Positions 50,342 to 59,740 of a stretch of DNA of 64,000 bases are shown piece after piece (position 1 is the stretch's first letter; the number at the start of each line of letters is the position of its first letter). Source of the stretch: RUG572 sp964386385. Lineage in GTDB: Bacteria > Verrucomicrobiota > Kiritimatiellia > RFP12 > UBA1067. The translations under genes and the position numbers were made by a program. Under the pieces are notes generated by a model. That model saw only the letters and a program-made list of their open reading frames with translations. It searched no databases and was not told the DNA's origin. The DNA is taken from assembly GCA_964386385.1 (NCBI GenBank), contig CAYLRN010000001.1, positions 248,001 through 312,000 of the forward strand, given 5' to 3'.

Positions 50342-50862
50342 CCCAGACGAGGACAAGGCGCGGGCAGGCGATGATCGAGACGGTCGTCGTCATGTTCTTC
50401 CTGTGCCTTGCCTTCTTCTACGCGGGCGACTACGCGAACGCGCTCCTGACGAAGACCGTGATCGCCCACGCGGCGGCGCGCGGCGCCAGGGCGCGGGCGG
50501 TCGGCTTCAACGACTTCATGGTGACGAAGACGGTCCGCATCGCGTCCATGGGCGTCGCCGGGGAATGCCTGACGAAGGAGGCGAACGGAACTTCCCCGCT
50601 TTCCACCGCCGCGCTCGTCAGCCGCTCCGGCGCCTATCTGGAGACGGAGTACGAGGCGGACACGAAGGGGATTCTCGACTTCGACCTGTGGGACCCGTCC
50701 AAGCTCGGATGGACGTGCGCCGAGCCCGGCGGCGACTACGGAGAACTGACGATGAGGGTCTGGCAGAAAAGCCCGGCCCGTCTCTCCGACCGCGACGGGC
50801 CGCTGCGCACCGTCGAGGGAGAGGCCTCCATCGAGAACCACTATCCGCGATACCTTCGCTAG
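50338..50862 (+). CDS. TadE-like pseudopilin
   Basis: 174 residues. Leader MTQTRTRRG followed by QAMIETVVVMFFLCLAFFYAG, a TadE-type N-terminal pilin-like helix, then a soluble domain. TadE/F pseudopilins help assemble Flp fibres. It overlaps flp copy 2 by 4 nt. Confidence 0.75.
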   Translation: MTQTRTRRGQAMIETVVVMFFLCLAFFYAGDYANALLTKTVIAHAAARGARARAVGFNDFMVTKTVRIASMGVAGECLTKEANGTSPLSTAALVSRSGAYLETEYEADTKGILDFDLWDPSKLGWTCAEPGGDYGELTMRVWQKSPARLSDRDGPLRTVEGEASIENHYPRYLR

Positions 50863-50872
50863 GAGAGACGCA

Positions 50873-52321
50873 GTGGCTTCAACTCGCGCGAAAAACGGAC
50901 AAGTCGCCCTTCTGCTCGTCTTCATGCTGATGGGGCTTCTTTTCCTTGCGCTCGTGAACGTCGACGCATTCCTCGCCACACACAGGAAGAACCGCCTTCA
51001 GAACGCTGGCGACGCCGCCGCCCTCGCGGCCGCAAGATGGCAGGGAATCACCCTCAACGCCATCGGCGCGCTGAACATGCTGAAGATCGAGACGATGTGC
51101 GACGCCGCGCTCCGCTCCGGCGGCACGGAGATAAGCCCCCTCTTCCGGGAGCAGGCCACGAACCTCTGCGAACGGATCACCGCCCTGCAGGAGCGCCTTT
51201 CCTTCGCGGGGCCGCTCATGGGGCTTTACGCCGCGCAGCGGGCGGCGGAGAAGAACGGAGTCGACGCGCCGGACGGCTCCATGTCCGCGCTCGTGAACGA
51301 GGCGATTGCCCGCGCCTCCTCCGTCCCCGCCACGCTCACCTGGCCTGGAAAGGCGGCGGACTACGCGCAGATGCTTCGCGGCGCCGTCGGAAGCGGAGTC
51401 GTCGTAGGCGCGGACAACGCGGAATACTACAACTTCAGCGTCCAGGGTTCGCACCCGCTCTACTCCAAGGCGTTCTACTACGCCGTCGACGGCGAGGACT
51501 GGTGCTGGTTCTACCTTCGCGATCCGATGATGGACCTTCTCGCCGGCTTCTCCGGCTGGGGCGAGGCCCCGCCCGGCGCCGGCGCGTCGTGCGACAATCC
51601 GGAGTTCTTCGGAACGGACACCCTTCCGGCGGTCCGCTCCCTTGCCGACGTCGGCTCCGGCGCCACGCTCCAGGAAGTGGAAAGCCACGTCCTCGAACTC
51701 GCCGCGCTCGCCGGATGCCGCTCCGTGGACAGCATCACGCTGGCGGCAAGCGGAGTCCTCACGAACGACATCGACATGACGTGGTGGACGTACGATTCCG
51801 CGCAGTGGGGGACGTGGCGCCGGATGCACCGTTCCGACGAGGCGCGCCTTCCCCTTGTCTCGGACGTCCAGGAACGCTTCGACGTGCAGGGCTGCTTCGC
51901 CGCCACGCGCACCATGCAGATTCTGCGGCCAATCACTCCCGACGTCCCGGAGCGCGAAAACGTCTGGACCGCGGCGGCAAAGCCGTTCGGCGAAATCGAC
52001 GGACGCACCGTCACGTTCAACGGCGCGTTCCCGCTCGTCGCGCCGCTTTTTTCCGACGTCCGCCTCGTCATGCTCGGCGCGTTCGACGAGAACCGCATGG
52101 GCATGGCCGACGACGCCTGGGTCGTCCACACCCGCGACCACGTGCAGAACTGCGCGAACGGAATGGTCTTCGACGGATGCCGGTACTGCGCCACGCTCGG
52201 AAAATGGAATTCCCCTGAATTCCGTCGTAGCGGAGTGGACTGGCTTTCCGAAAACGGCGAATCGTGCCGCCTTCCTACTGGCGGATCGGGGGCGTCGGGA
52301 GGGACGCGATATGCGCACTAG
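50873..52321 (+). CDS. TadG-like membrane protein
   Basis: 482 residues. N-terminal segment KNGQVALLLVFMLMGLLFLALVNVDA is TadE/TadG-like, and THRKNRLQNAGDAAALAAAR matches the TadG N-terminal helix. The remainder is a large periplasmic/surface domain, without a recognised von Willebrand type A motif. Start is GTG 50873, with CTAGGAG upstream. It overlaps the next gene by 11 nt. Confidence 0.7.
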   Translation: MASTRAKNGQVALLLVFMLMGLLFLALVNVDAFLATHRKNRLQNAGDAAALAAARWQGITLNAIGALNMLKIETMCDAALRSGGTEISPLFREQATNLCERITALQERLSFAGPLMGLYAAQRAAEKNGVDAPDGSMSALVNEAIARASSVPATLTWPGKAADYAQMLRGAVGSGVVVGADNAEYYNFSVQGSHPLYSKAFYYAVDGEDWCWFYLRDPMMDLLAGFSGWGEAPPGAGASCDNPEFFGTDTLPAVRSLADVGSGATLQEVESHVLELAALAGCRSVDSITLAASGVLTNDIDMTWWTYDSAQWGTWRRMHRSDEARLPLVSDVQERFDVQGCFAATRTMQILRPITPDVPERENVWTAAAKPFGEIDGRTVTFNGAFPLVAPLFSDVRLVMLGAFDENRMGMADDAWVVHTRDHVQNCANGMVFDGCRYCATLGKWNSPEFRRSGVDWLSENGESCRLPTGGSGASGGTRYAH

Positions 52322-52739
52322 GTCCGGACAGGCGATGATAGAGCTGGCGCTTGGGCTTTTCGTCTTCGCGCTTGTCGTCTGCGCCCTTCTCTCCTTCGGC
52401 GCGGTCATTCCCGAAAGCCTCCGACTCCAGGGAATGGTGCGGCGCATTGCCGGCCGGGACGCGCAGACGGCCATGGGAGGCGCGAACTGCGGTTCGCCCA
52501 TCCCCGCGGTCGACGCAGCCCTTTCAGACGAGGAGGTGCAGCCTCTCGACGTCTCGCAGTTCTCCGCCCTGTCCGCCCGTCCCGTCGAGCTCGTCGAGCG
52601 CTCGCTTTCGTTCGAGACCGACATAGACGACTTCGCCGCAGAATGGCTCTACGGCGAAAAGACGTTTCGCGCCGTCGAGTCCGCATCGATGCCGACAATG
52701 ACCATTCCCAATTTCGCGGCGGAAGGCTTCGTCCAATGA
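52311..52739 (+). CDS. Second TadE-like pseudopilin
   Basis: 142 residues. MRTRSGQAMIELALGLFVFA is a TadE-type N-terminus with the Glu after G/QAMI. The C-terminal half has no recognised domain. GGAGGG precedes the ATG at 52311, and the stop overlaps the next gene (ATGA). Confidence 0.75.
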   Translation: MRTRSGQAMIELALGLFVFALVVCALLSFGAVIPESLRLQGMVRRIAGRDAQTAMGGANCGSPIPAVDAALSDEEVQPLDVSQFSALSARPVELVERSLSFETDIDDFAAEWLYGEKTFRAVESASMPTMTIPNFAAEGFVQ

Positions 52740-53134
52740 CAGATGAAGGAACGGAAGTGAAAGACACCACGAAAAAGACAGCAGTCGCCGCGCTTGCGGC
52801 CGTTTCGGCGCTCCTCGCCGCCGTTCCGCTGTGCGGATGGATTTTCATGCGCCAGCCGGCTGACGCGGCGGCGGACGTCCGCGCGGAAATCGCCGACGGA
52901 CGCTGCGCGGTGAGCGTCCGCCGGACGCCGGACGCCGCGCGCGACGCGGCGGCAAAGGCGGAGGAGGAGCGCAGACGCGACGGATGGAAGGTGGCTCCCG
53001 TCAGCACCGCCACTTTCAAACTCTTCCTGCGCGGCGGCGAAATGTGCGCCGTCCTCGCGGAAGACACGCCGTCCGGCTCGACGCTCACGGAATTCCGCAC
53101 CGCGGCGGCAGGAATCTCCGATGCCGCGTTCTAG
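52736..53134 (+). CDS. Membrane-anchored protein of the Tad-like cluster
   Basis: 132 residues. Starts MTDEGTEVKDTTKKTAVAAL and has one N-terminal membrane helix (AVAALAAVSALLAAVPLCGW), then a polar, charged region. No family recognised. ATGA overlap with the TadE-like gene marks it as part of the cluster. It ends 12 nt from the convergent heparinase-like gene. Confidence 0.65.
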   Translation: MTDEGTEVKDTTKKTAVAALAAVSALLAAVPLCGWIFMRQPADAAADVRAEIADGRCAVSVRRTPDAARDAAAKAEEERRRDGWKVAPVSTATFKLFLRGGEMCAVLAEDTPSGSTLTEFRTAAAGISDAAF

Positions 53135-53146
53135 CCTGTCTGTCCG

Positions 53147-55033
53147 CTAGCGCACCATGAACGACGTTTCAATCGTGGCCGTGACTGCTGGACGGGCAAT
53201 GGAGAAGGCAAGACGCCTGACTGACGGGCGCGGAGCGTTTTCGATTGTCTCCTCGCGGAATTCAAGCGTGTCCGACGCGGAGACGCACATCTTCAGCGCG
53301 CGACGGCCCTTCCCGCCCTTTTTCAGCGCGAACTCCATTTCCGCGCCGCCGATGCGCTCGCAGTCGCGATACGTCACGACCGGAACCTCAAACGCCGTCG
53401 GCTTCGTGAACTCCGCCCTGTCGGAAATCGAAACGCCGCCGCGCACGCGGTCGAATGTCATCGTGCGGACGAGGGACTTGAGCGTCTTCGCGGACGGATA
53501 GGCGGCCGTGCAGTCAAGGACGAGGACGTCCCTTTCATCTGAAAACGAATGGGAAAGGACCTTGGCCGCCGCCTTGCGCCCCGTAGACTGGAGATTCCCG
53601 CCGACGACAGGGACGGGGTGTCCGAAGGAGTTCAGCACATTCGAGACGTAGCGGTCCTTCGAGAACGTCCGGCGTGTGTACTGCTCCCCGCCGGGGTCGC
53701 CGCACATCTCCACGCCGTCGAGCATCACGACGTACGACCCGACGTCGTTGTGGTTGTGGAGTTCGGCGTTGTGTCCGCCCTTGGCCGCGACGGAGAGGGC
53801 AAGCGAGCGGGCGTTGTCGCGCAGACGGGATATCAGCACCTGAGCGTCCGGAAACCACGAGCGGTACTGGAGAACGTCCAGCCCCCTTCCGTCCGAGCGC
53901 GGCGGCTCCTGCCCGAACGCGCGGAGCGCGACAGTCGAGATTCCGCCGAAAAGAACGGACTGCGATTCAGCGACTCGGCAGGTGAGGTCTGGAAACACCT
54001 GCCGCTGAAGGGCGAGGACGATTGCGTCGGGATTTCCTCCGCCGTCGGCGAACTGTGGCGACCTTCCGCTCTGCAGCTGGTAGCCGTAGGGATAGAGCAT
54101 GATCGCGCGGTTCTTCGGGTCTACGAAGAGGTCCACGCGCCCGCCTGTCGCCTCGCGGACGGCAAGACCAAGCTTCAGGTGGTTTCCGTAGCCGTAGTTC
54201 CAGTAGCCCATGCCCTCGGAGCAGTAGCCGTCGGCGGTGTATGCGTTCAGGGCGAACGGCACTGTGCGCTCCGCCGACTCCACAAATTCCGCCCTGACGC
54301 GGCGGTCGCGCACGAGCGCAAGGGCGGCGCGGACGGAGCAGCCGTTGCAGACGGAATTCCAGTTCGACTCCACGTAGTACCACCAGTGCGCAAGCCGCCG
54401 GCTCGCCGCGCCGCGCGGGTCGCGGCACGTCACGAGATACGGCTGCAGCACACGGCGGTCGCATTCCGCGTAGACGCGGTCGCGGAGCGTCTGCGGCAGC
54501 ACGTCGCGAAAGCAGTCGCGCGTCTGCGCCAGCAGCAGGGCGCGCGCGGCGCTGCCGAGGTCGATGTAGAGCGTCGTGCCGTTGAAGTTCTGAAGCCTCG
54601 CGTCGTGCGCGGGCATCGTCCAGCTGCGCTCGTCGCAGATCGCGGTCACGCATTCCACGATCTTCGGAAGGAAGCGGCCGCGGTTCTCAAGGCATTCGGC
54701 AAGCACGAGCCGGTCGAGATTCATCGCCCGCCGCGAATACGGACGCTCGTATCGGGAGCGGTTGCCGTTTCGCGTGAATTCGAGGTAGAGTTCGTCGGGG
54801 CAGTCCGGAATGGGTTCCGACAGGGCCGTCTCGGCGAGGGCGATGGCGCGCTTCGCTTCGGGGAGCGCGGCCAGGCGATTCCATGCGGCGCGGTTGGAAA
54901 TACGGGTCTGCGGAAATCCCGGCTCTTCGGGAAGAAAGGCGGCTATCTCGTCTATGCGGTCGGCAGAAGGCGCGGAGGCCCATGCCATCGCGACGAGCAA
55001 CATTGCGAGCGACAGCATGAGGACTTGCTTCAC
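53147..55033 (-). CDS. Exported heparinase II/III-like polysaccharide lyase
   Basis: 628 residues. The signal peptide (VLMLSLAMLLVAMAWA) is followed by an (alpha/alpha) toroid (about 60-330; WNSVCNGCSVRAALAL) and a heparinase II/III beta-sandwich carrying HNHNDVGSYVVMLDGVEMCGDPGGEQY, with the metal-linked His residues. Likely cleaves uronate-containing glycans by beta-elimination. Start chosen at GTG 55033, 10 nt after GGAGG, overlapping the upstream TGA; the longer frame has no support. The C-terminus TIETSFMVR faintly resembles the surf tail but lacks its Gly. Confidence 0.8.
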   Translation of the reverse strand: MKQVLMLSLAMLLVAMAWASAPSADRIDEIAAFLPEEPGFPQTRISNRAAWNRLAALPEAKRAIALAETALSEPIPDCPDELYLEFTRNGNRSRYERPYSRRAMNLDRLVLAECLENRGRFLPKIVECVTAICDERSWTMPAHDARLQNFNGTTLYIDLGSAARALLLAQTRDCFRDVLPQTLRDRVYAECDRRVLQPYLVTCRDPRGAASRRLAHWWYYVESNWNSVCNGCSVRAALALVRDRRVRAEFVESAERTVPFALNAYTADGYCSEGMGYWNYGYGNHLKLGLAVREATGGRVDLFVDPKNRAIMLYPYGYQLQSGRSPQFADGGGNPDAIVLALQRQVFPDLTCRVAESQSVLFGGISTVALRAFGQEPPRSDGRGLDVLQYRSWFPDAQVLISRLRDNARSLALSVAAKGGHNAELHNHNDVGSYVVMLDGVEMCGDPGGEQYTRRTFSKDRYVSNVLNSFGHPVPVVGGNLQSTGRKAAAKVLSHSFSDERDVLVLDCTAAYPSAKTLKSLVRTMTFDRVRGGVSISDRAEFTKPTAFEVPVVTYRDCERIGGAEMEFALKKGGKGRRALKMCVSASDTLEFREETIENAPRPSVRRLAFSIARPAVTATIETSFMVR

Positions 55034-56310
55034 CGGTCCTCCTGCGACGTCCACGGGATGAGGTTGAAGAGAAACAGATGGCGAGCCTTTCCGCCGGGGC
55101 AGTCCGTCGACTCCCAGAGCGTCCAGAACGGCGCCCAGTTGCGGTCAAGTCCTCCGGAATGGCGGATGGGAATCAGGTCGAGGACGCGGCGGCGCGTAAG
55201 TCCGTTCTCGGTCGAAGAACTGTAGAAAGGCCAGACGCGGAAATAGGAGGACGTCTCCTCCAGTCCGGCCTCTGTCTTCCTGAAGCGGCGTTCGTTCGTG
55301 AAGAACGGAAAGAAGGTGAAGCGTTCCTCAAGTGTGGTCTTCGTCTCGAGGCGGGCGTCCTCCACGAGCTGCCAGCCCACGCGCCATGTCTTCTCCTCCA
55401 GGTTGGACTTCTCCCGGTCAAGATAGGAATATGAATCAACGCCTTCGTAGAACGGCCAGACGGACACGCGGTCGCGGACGTTCGAACGAAGGACTTCCAC
55501 GAGCGGCCATGGGAGACGCCAGCGCGTGGCGGAATCGGTTTCGACGTACGAGAAGAACGGAGGAAGGAGCATCGTCTGCGACTCGCGCGCCCGGCGGACC
55601 TGTCCGTACAGCGGCAGGAACATCCACGAGCTCCCAGCGCCTGAGGTGTCGCGGTCTTCGCGGTAGGAGGCCCAGGTGAAGAGAGGCCACAGGAAATACG
55701 AGTGCTCGCTCTCGCGCTGCGTCCCATAGCCGTATAGAGGCCATACGCCAATTCCCTCGCGCGGGGCGTCGCGCCACGTCACGAACGGCCAGAGGACGGC
55801 ATGGCTTCTGACTCCCTTGACGGTGTAGGTGTGCCAGAGAGGCCAGAGGGCGAACTCCCAGTCGTCCATTGTCAGGACGTGCGGGTGGCGTCCGTAGACC
55901 GGGAAAAGCCCCCAGTAGCCGTCGGCGGCCCGGTCGACGCCGCTGAACCATATTGGGAAGACGTTGAAACTGCAGGAGGGATCGCCGTCGCGCCCGTCTC
56001 CGTAGGCGAGAAGAAGCGCGCGCCACCAGTGCGCGGAGCGGGCGTCGTGCCAGGTTCCGAGAGGCCAGAGGAAATCGCGCACCGTCGTGTCGGACGCAGG
56101 GTCAGTGACCTGCGAATAGAACGGACGGAAGGCCAAGAACTCCGCAGACCCCGGCTCTGCGCGGCGGTAGTCGAAGAACGGGCCGAAATGCCAGTGGGCG
56201 ACCTGGTCGCCGCCGCGGCGCGAGGCCTCGGCGGCGGCGTCCGCAGCCCTTGCGGCGCGTGGCGTCGCAAGGGCGAGACAGAGGAGTCCGAACGCGGTGG
56301 CGATGCGCAT
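55030..56310 (-). CDS. Exported protein of repeated W-P-hydrophobic motifs
   Basis: 426 residues with signal peptide RIATAFGLLCLALATPRAARA. The mature part is a regular string of about 15 repeats built on [FLV]-[WFL]-P-[LFIV]-[YFVW], for example LWPLWHTY, VWPLYGYG, LWPLFTWAS, FLPLYGQ, VWPFYEG, FFPFFTNE, VWPFYSSS, at spacings of about 18-40 residues. Aromatic-rich beta strands suggest an extended beta or barrel-like structure. Function unknown. Between the DUF2723-like/TPR gene and the heparinase-like lyase, with which it overlaps (GTGA). Confidence 0.65.
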   Translation of the reverse strand: MRIATAFGLLCLALATPRAARAADAAAEASRRGGDQVAHWHFGPFFDYRRAEPGSAEFLAFRPFYSQVTDPASDTTVRDFLWPLGTWHDARSAHWWRALLLAYGDGRDGDPSCSFNVFPIWFSGVDRAADGYWGLFPVYGRHPHVLTMDDWEFALWPLWHTYTVKGVRSHAVLWPFVTWRDAPREGIGVWPLYGYGTQRESEHSYFLWPLFTWASYREDRDTSGAGSSWMFLPLYGQVRRARESQTMLLPPFFSYVETDSATRWRLPWPLVEVLRSNVRDRVSVWPFYEGVDSYSYLDREKSNLEEKTWRVGWQLVEDARLETKTTLEERFTFFPFFTNERRFRKTEAGLEETSSYFRVWPFYSSSTENGLTRRRVLDLIPIRHSGGLDRNWAPFWTLWESTDCPGGKARHLFLFNLIPWTSQEDR

Positions 56311-56330
56311 GGCGGCGGCCGGTTCCTTCG

Positions 56331-59300
56331 TCACTTGTCGCCGCGCACGGACTTCTGGAGCTTGTCGACTTCGCCGAGCTCGTAGGCGGAGAGCTCCTTG
56401 GAGCGCTTGCGTATTTCGCGGAGGGTCACGCGGGCGTGTCCGAAGTCCCTGCGGGCCAGCTGTACGCGGGCGAGCGTGATCTGCATTCGGACGTCGTCGA
56501 TCTTGTTCTCCTCCTTGGAGAGGCGCAGGGCCTCCTTGATGCACTTCTCGGCCTCGTCGAGGCCGGTCTTGCGGTCGAGAAGGATAGACGCAAGCGTCTC
56601 CCAGGCGACGTACAGCTTCGGCGCGGTCTTGATCGCGGCGCGCGCGTACTTTTCCGCCTCCTCGAACTTGTCCTGGCGGCGCAGGGCCTCGGCGAGGTCG
56701 TTCTGCGCGGCGGGCAGCGGTTTCTCGGCGTCGGCCGCGATACGCAGGAACGTCTCGGCGTTGTGGAACTCGCCTGCCTGGAGGCGGAGCGAGCCCATCA
56801 CGTAGTTGGCCATCCGGTTGGAGCGGTCCACGCGCAGGACCTGGCGGGCGTGCTTGTCGGCACTTTCGGGGTCGTTCATGGAGACGTCCATTTCAAGGAT
56901 CATCTCGCCGACGGAATTGACGTCGGAGCGCACGGAGAACGCGGCCACGAGGGCGTCGCGGGCCTGCGTCCTGAATTCGGGTCCCTTGCGCATGTAGAGG
57001 AAAGCGCGCGTCATCTGCACGAAGTAGTCGTTGGGCGAATTGGCCGCGAGCTCAAGCTTCGGGAGAATGGACTTCTCGATTTCCAGGAGGGTCTTCTTGC
57101 GCACGGCGGGGTCCTTCGCGGCGTCGTGCTGCTGGAAGAGGACGCCGGCCATGAGAAACCACGCCTGGGCGGACTTCGTCTGTACGTCCGTCACCTTCTG
57201 GAGCGCGAGGCGCGCCGCGGGGAGGTTGTTGTCGATTATGTGCAGGAGCGCCCAGTCGAAGCCCTGGCGTTCCTTGTTGTCGGTGGACTTGGCGGCCTTT
57301 TCAAGGTAGCCGCGGGCGTCCGACATGTCGCCGCTCTGCATCGAAAGGCGGGCCATGCCGACGAGCGCGTCGTGGTTGGAGGCGTCGGAATCGAGGACCT
57401 TCCTGTAGACTTCGCGCGACTTCTTCGCGTCGTGTCCGCTTGCGTAGACGGAGGCGAGCATGTTGAGGAGGCCGGACTGGCGGTCCACCGGGACGAGGTC
57501 GGCGGCGCGGCGGATCTGCGCGATGGCGTTGCCGGTCTGCGCGGAGCGCGCCCAGCCGAAGCCCATGCGGGCGAAGATCTCCGGCGAGCGGATGTAGCCG
57601 TAGTAGCGCGAAAGGCCGGAGAGGACGTAGCGGCGCGACTTGTCGTCCACGATCGCCTTGATCTCCGCCTCCAGGTCGGCCTTGCGCGCGACGGCGGCGG
57701 GGAAGTTGGCGCGGGCCATCTCGAACTCGTTGAAGAGGGCGCAGATGTTGTCGCGGTCGATGTCCTTCAGCACGAGCTCGTAGATCTCGAACGCATCGGC
57801 GTCAAGCCCCATGTCCTGCAGCGCGACGCCGAGGTTGTTGGCGATGAAGCCGACGTGGCGGCGGAGCTGGAGGCGGAGCTTCGCCACCAGGTCGTCGACG
57901 TCGGAGATGGACATCGACCCCTTCTTCCCGTGCGGAGGGAGGTAGGGCGCGATTTTCTTCCAGAACGCCTCGAAGTCGGCCTTTGCCTTCTTGCCGTCGA
58001 CGGACTTGAGGTCGGACACGCCGCCGAAGAAGAGGCATTCCGGCATCGGCTGGCAGTTCGCCATGAACCAGAAGTCGGCAAGGCCGAAGACGGCCACCTT
58101 CTTCGCCACGTCGGGGTCGCCGCCGAACCAGTCCTCGATGAACGGCAGGACGCCGAGCTGGATGGATATGTCGAGATTGGCGGTCCCGGCCTTGAGGCCC
58201 TTCTCGCGCACGAGCGCGGCAAGTTCCTTCAAATACGCCTCGTCCATGTCGCGGTACATGCAGATGAGGTTGAGTTCCTTCCCGCGCGCGGCGGCGGCGG
58301 CGCGCAGATGCTCGTCAAGGAGGCCGTCGGTTACGAGCCACGTCCTCTCGCCCATGCGGTCTATGATTTCGCCTGCGCAGACGTCGGCGAAGCGGCCGCG
58401 GCCCTTCGTGCAGTCGAAGGCGTTGACGAGCGACGCAAGCGCGAGGAGGACGACGAGCAGGATTCCGGCGACGGGCGCGATGCGGCGTCCGGCGACGATC
58501 ACCGCCGGAAGGCGGCCGCCAGCCTCCGCGCGCGGCAGCGGGATGCGGGCGAGGACGTACCAGTAGGCGGCAAGGTAGCCGCAGGTCATCGCCGCCAGCG
58601 TGGACGTGGCGACTGGGGAGATGCCGAAGCGGCGCATCACCGCGGCGGGGGCAAGCGGCGTGACGGTCGCGAGAACGGCGCAGACGGTCATCGCGAAGTG
58701 GAAGAGGTACTGGCTCCACTTGCGGTCGTTGTTCAGTCCGCGTCCGGCGGCGAAGAGGCAGGCGATGAACGGCAGTACGGACAGCACGGTGACGTATAGC
58801 CAACCAGACCGGCCGAACCACGCGCGCATTTCGCGCAGGGAGTGCGCCACGCACTTCTGCCACACGTCGCCGACGTCCTCCATCCCGCCGGCGGCGGCCT
58901 CCGGCAGCGCCAGATATGCGGAACCGGCCATGCGCGTGAAGACGAAATAGCCGCCGAGCGTCGCAACCAGGAAGAGCGTCGTCGGCACGTAGAACCTGCG
59001 CCCGGTCTTGACCGCGGTCAATGCCACCGCCGCCATGTAGAGCGGCGCAAGCGCCATGAACGTCGCGCCCTCCACGAGCCCGGCCGCGACGCCAATGCCG
59101 ATGGCGAACGCCCCCGCGGGGACGAGCTTCGGCCAGCGGAGGAGCGGAACGAACGCCATGAACACGACGAGGGCCATCGCAACGTCGAACATCCGGTAGT
59201 CGAGGTGCGTGGACGACTGCCACGCCGCCGTGGAGAAGATGAACGCGAACGACGCGACGACACCGGCCGCGCGCGCGGCGCCGACGTTGAACCGGCGCGA

Positions 59301-59669
59301 GTCCTCATGGTAGATCGACTGGTAGACGAACTCCCCCACCAGCCAGCAGACAAGCCCGGCGGACACGACGCCGCAGACAAGCGAGAGGAGGTTGATGCCT
59401 ACCACGGACGCCGAGGCGCCGGCGAACGCCTTCACGAACCACCCCCAGACCGGATGAAGCGGCAGGTCCAGGGCGTCCATCCCCACCCACTGGGTGAACA
59501 GCTGCGCCGACTCGCCCGGAAAGACGTAGTCCGCGAACGTCAGCGCGTACACGATGCACGCCACGACCGACGCGGCCGCCGAAAACGCCCACATCCGCAG
59601 TTTCTTCGCAGGGACGGAGGCGTCCGCGCGCCCGCCGACGGCCTTCTTCACCGATGCTTCATTGTCCAT
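56331..59669 (-). CDS. Large membrane protein, DUF2723-like N-terminus and TPR C-terminus
   Basis: 1112 residues. N-terminal half has about 10-12 membrane segments with a DUF2723-like start (TFADYVFPGESAQLF then PLHPVWGWFVK), a fold related to protein O-mannosyltransferases (GT-C). The C-terminal half (about 640-1110) has several tetratricopeptide units, for example PAAQNDLAEALRRQDKFEEAEKYARAAI and RMANYVMGSLRLQAGEFHNAETFLR. It may glycosylate or assemble exported proteins. AGGAG before ATG 59669, extended -10 upstream. Confidence 0.75.
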   Translation of the reverse strand: MDNEASVKKAVGGRADASVPAKKLRMWAFSAAASVVACIVYALTFADYVFPGESAQLFTQWVGMDALDLPLHPVWGWFVKAFAGASASVVGINLLSLVCGVVSAGLVCWLVGEFVYQSIYHEDSRRFNVGAARAAGVVASFAFIFSTAAWQSSTHLDYRMFDVAMALVVFMAFVPLLRWPKLVPAGAFAIGIGVAAGLVEGATFMALAPLYMAAVALTAVKTGRRFYVPTTLFLVATLGGYFVFTRMAGSAYLALPEAAAGGMEDVGDVWQKCVAHSLREMRAWFGRSGWLYVTVLSVLPFIACLFAAGRGLNNDRKWSQYLFHFAMTVCAVLATVTPLAPAAVMRRFGISPVATSTLAAMTCGYLAAYWYVLARIPLPRAEAGGRLPAVIVAGRRIAPVAGILLVVLLALASLVNAFDCTKGRGRFADVCAGEIIDRMGERTWLVTDGLLDEHLRAAAAARGKELNLICMYRDMDEAYLKELAALVREKGLKAGTANLDISIQLGVLPFIEDWFGGDPDVAKKVAVFGLADFWFMANCQPMPECLFFGGVSDLKSVDGKKAKADFEAFWKKIAPYLPPHGKKGSMSISDVDDLVAKLRLQLRRHVGFIANNLGVALQDMGLDADAFEIYELVLKDIDRDNICALFNEFEMARANFPAAVARKADLEAEIKAIVDDKSRRYVLSGLSRYYGYIRSPEIFARMGFGWARSAQTGNAIAQIRRAADLVPVDRQSGLLNMLASVYASGHDAKKSREVYRKVLDSDASNHDALVGMARLSMQSGDMSDARGYLEKAAKSTDNKERQGFDWALLHIIDNNLPAARLALQKVTDVQTKSAQAWFLMAGVLFQQHDAAKDPAVRKKTLLEIEKSILPKLELAANSPNDYFVQMTRAFLYMRKGPEFRTQARDALVAAFSVRSDVNSVGEMILEMDVSMNDPESADKHARQVLRVDRSNRMANYVMGSLRLQAGEFHNAETFLRIAADAEKPLPAAQNDLAEALRRQDKFEEAEKYARAAIKTAPKLYVAWETLASILLDRKTGLDEAEKCIKEALRLSKEENKIDDVRMQITLARVQLARRDFGHARVTLREIRKRSKELSAYELGEVDKLQKSVRGDK

Positions 59670-59710
59670 CTTCTCGATCTCCTGTTAGACAGAAAAATGT
59701 CCGTTGCGTG

Positions 59711-59719
59711 ATTATGCCA
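59711..59719 (-). promoter_or_regulatory. Extended -10 promoter of the DUF2723-like gene
   Basis: Minus-strand TGG-CATAAT, without a -35. Start near 59704; leader about 35 nt containing AGGAG. Confidence 0.45.
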
Positions 59720-59740
59720 TTGCGGCGAATGCCAATGCCG

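Noticed and set aside
53147..53170. Heparinase C-terminus as a sixth surf tail
   Set aside because: TIETSFMVR ends in Arg and is hydrophobic but lacks the conserved Gly, and the gene lacks the A-tract promoter.
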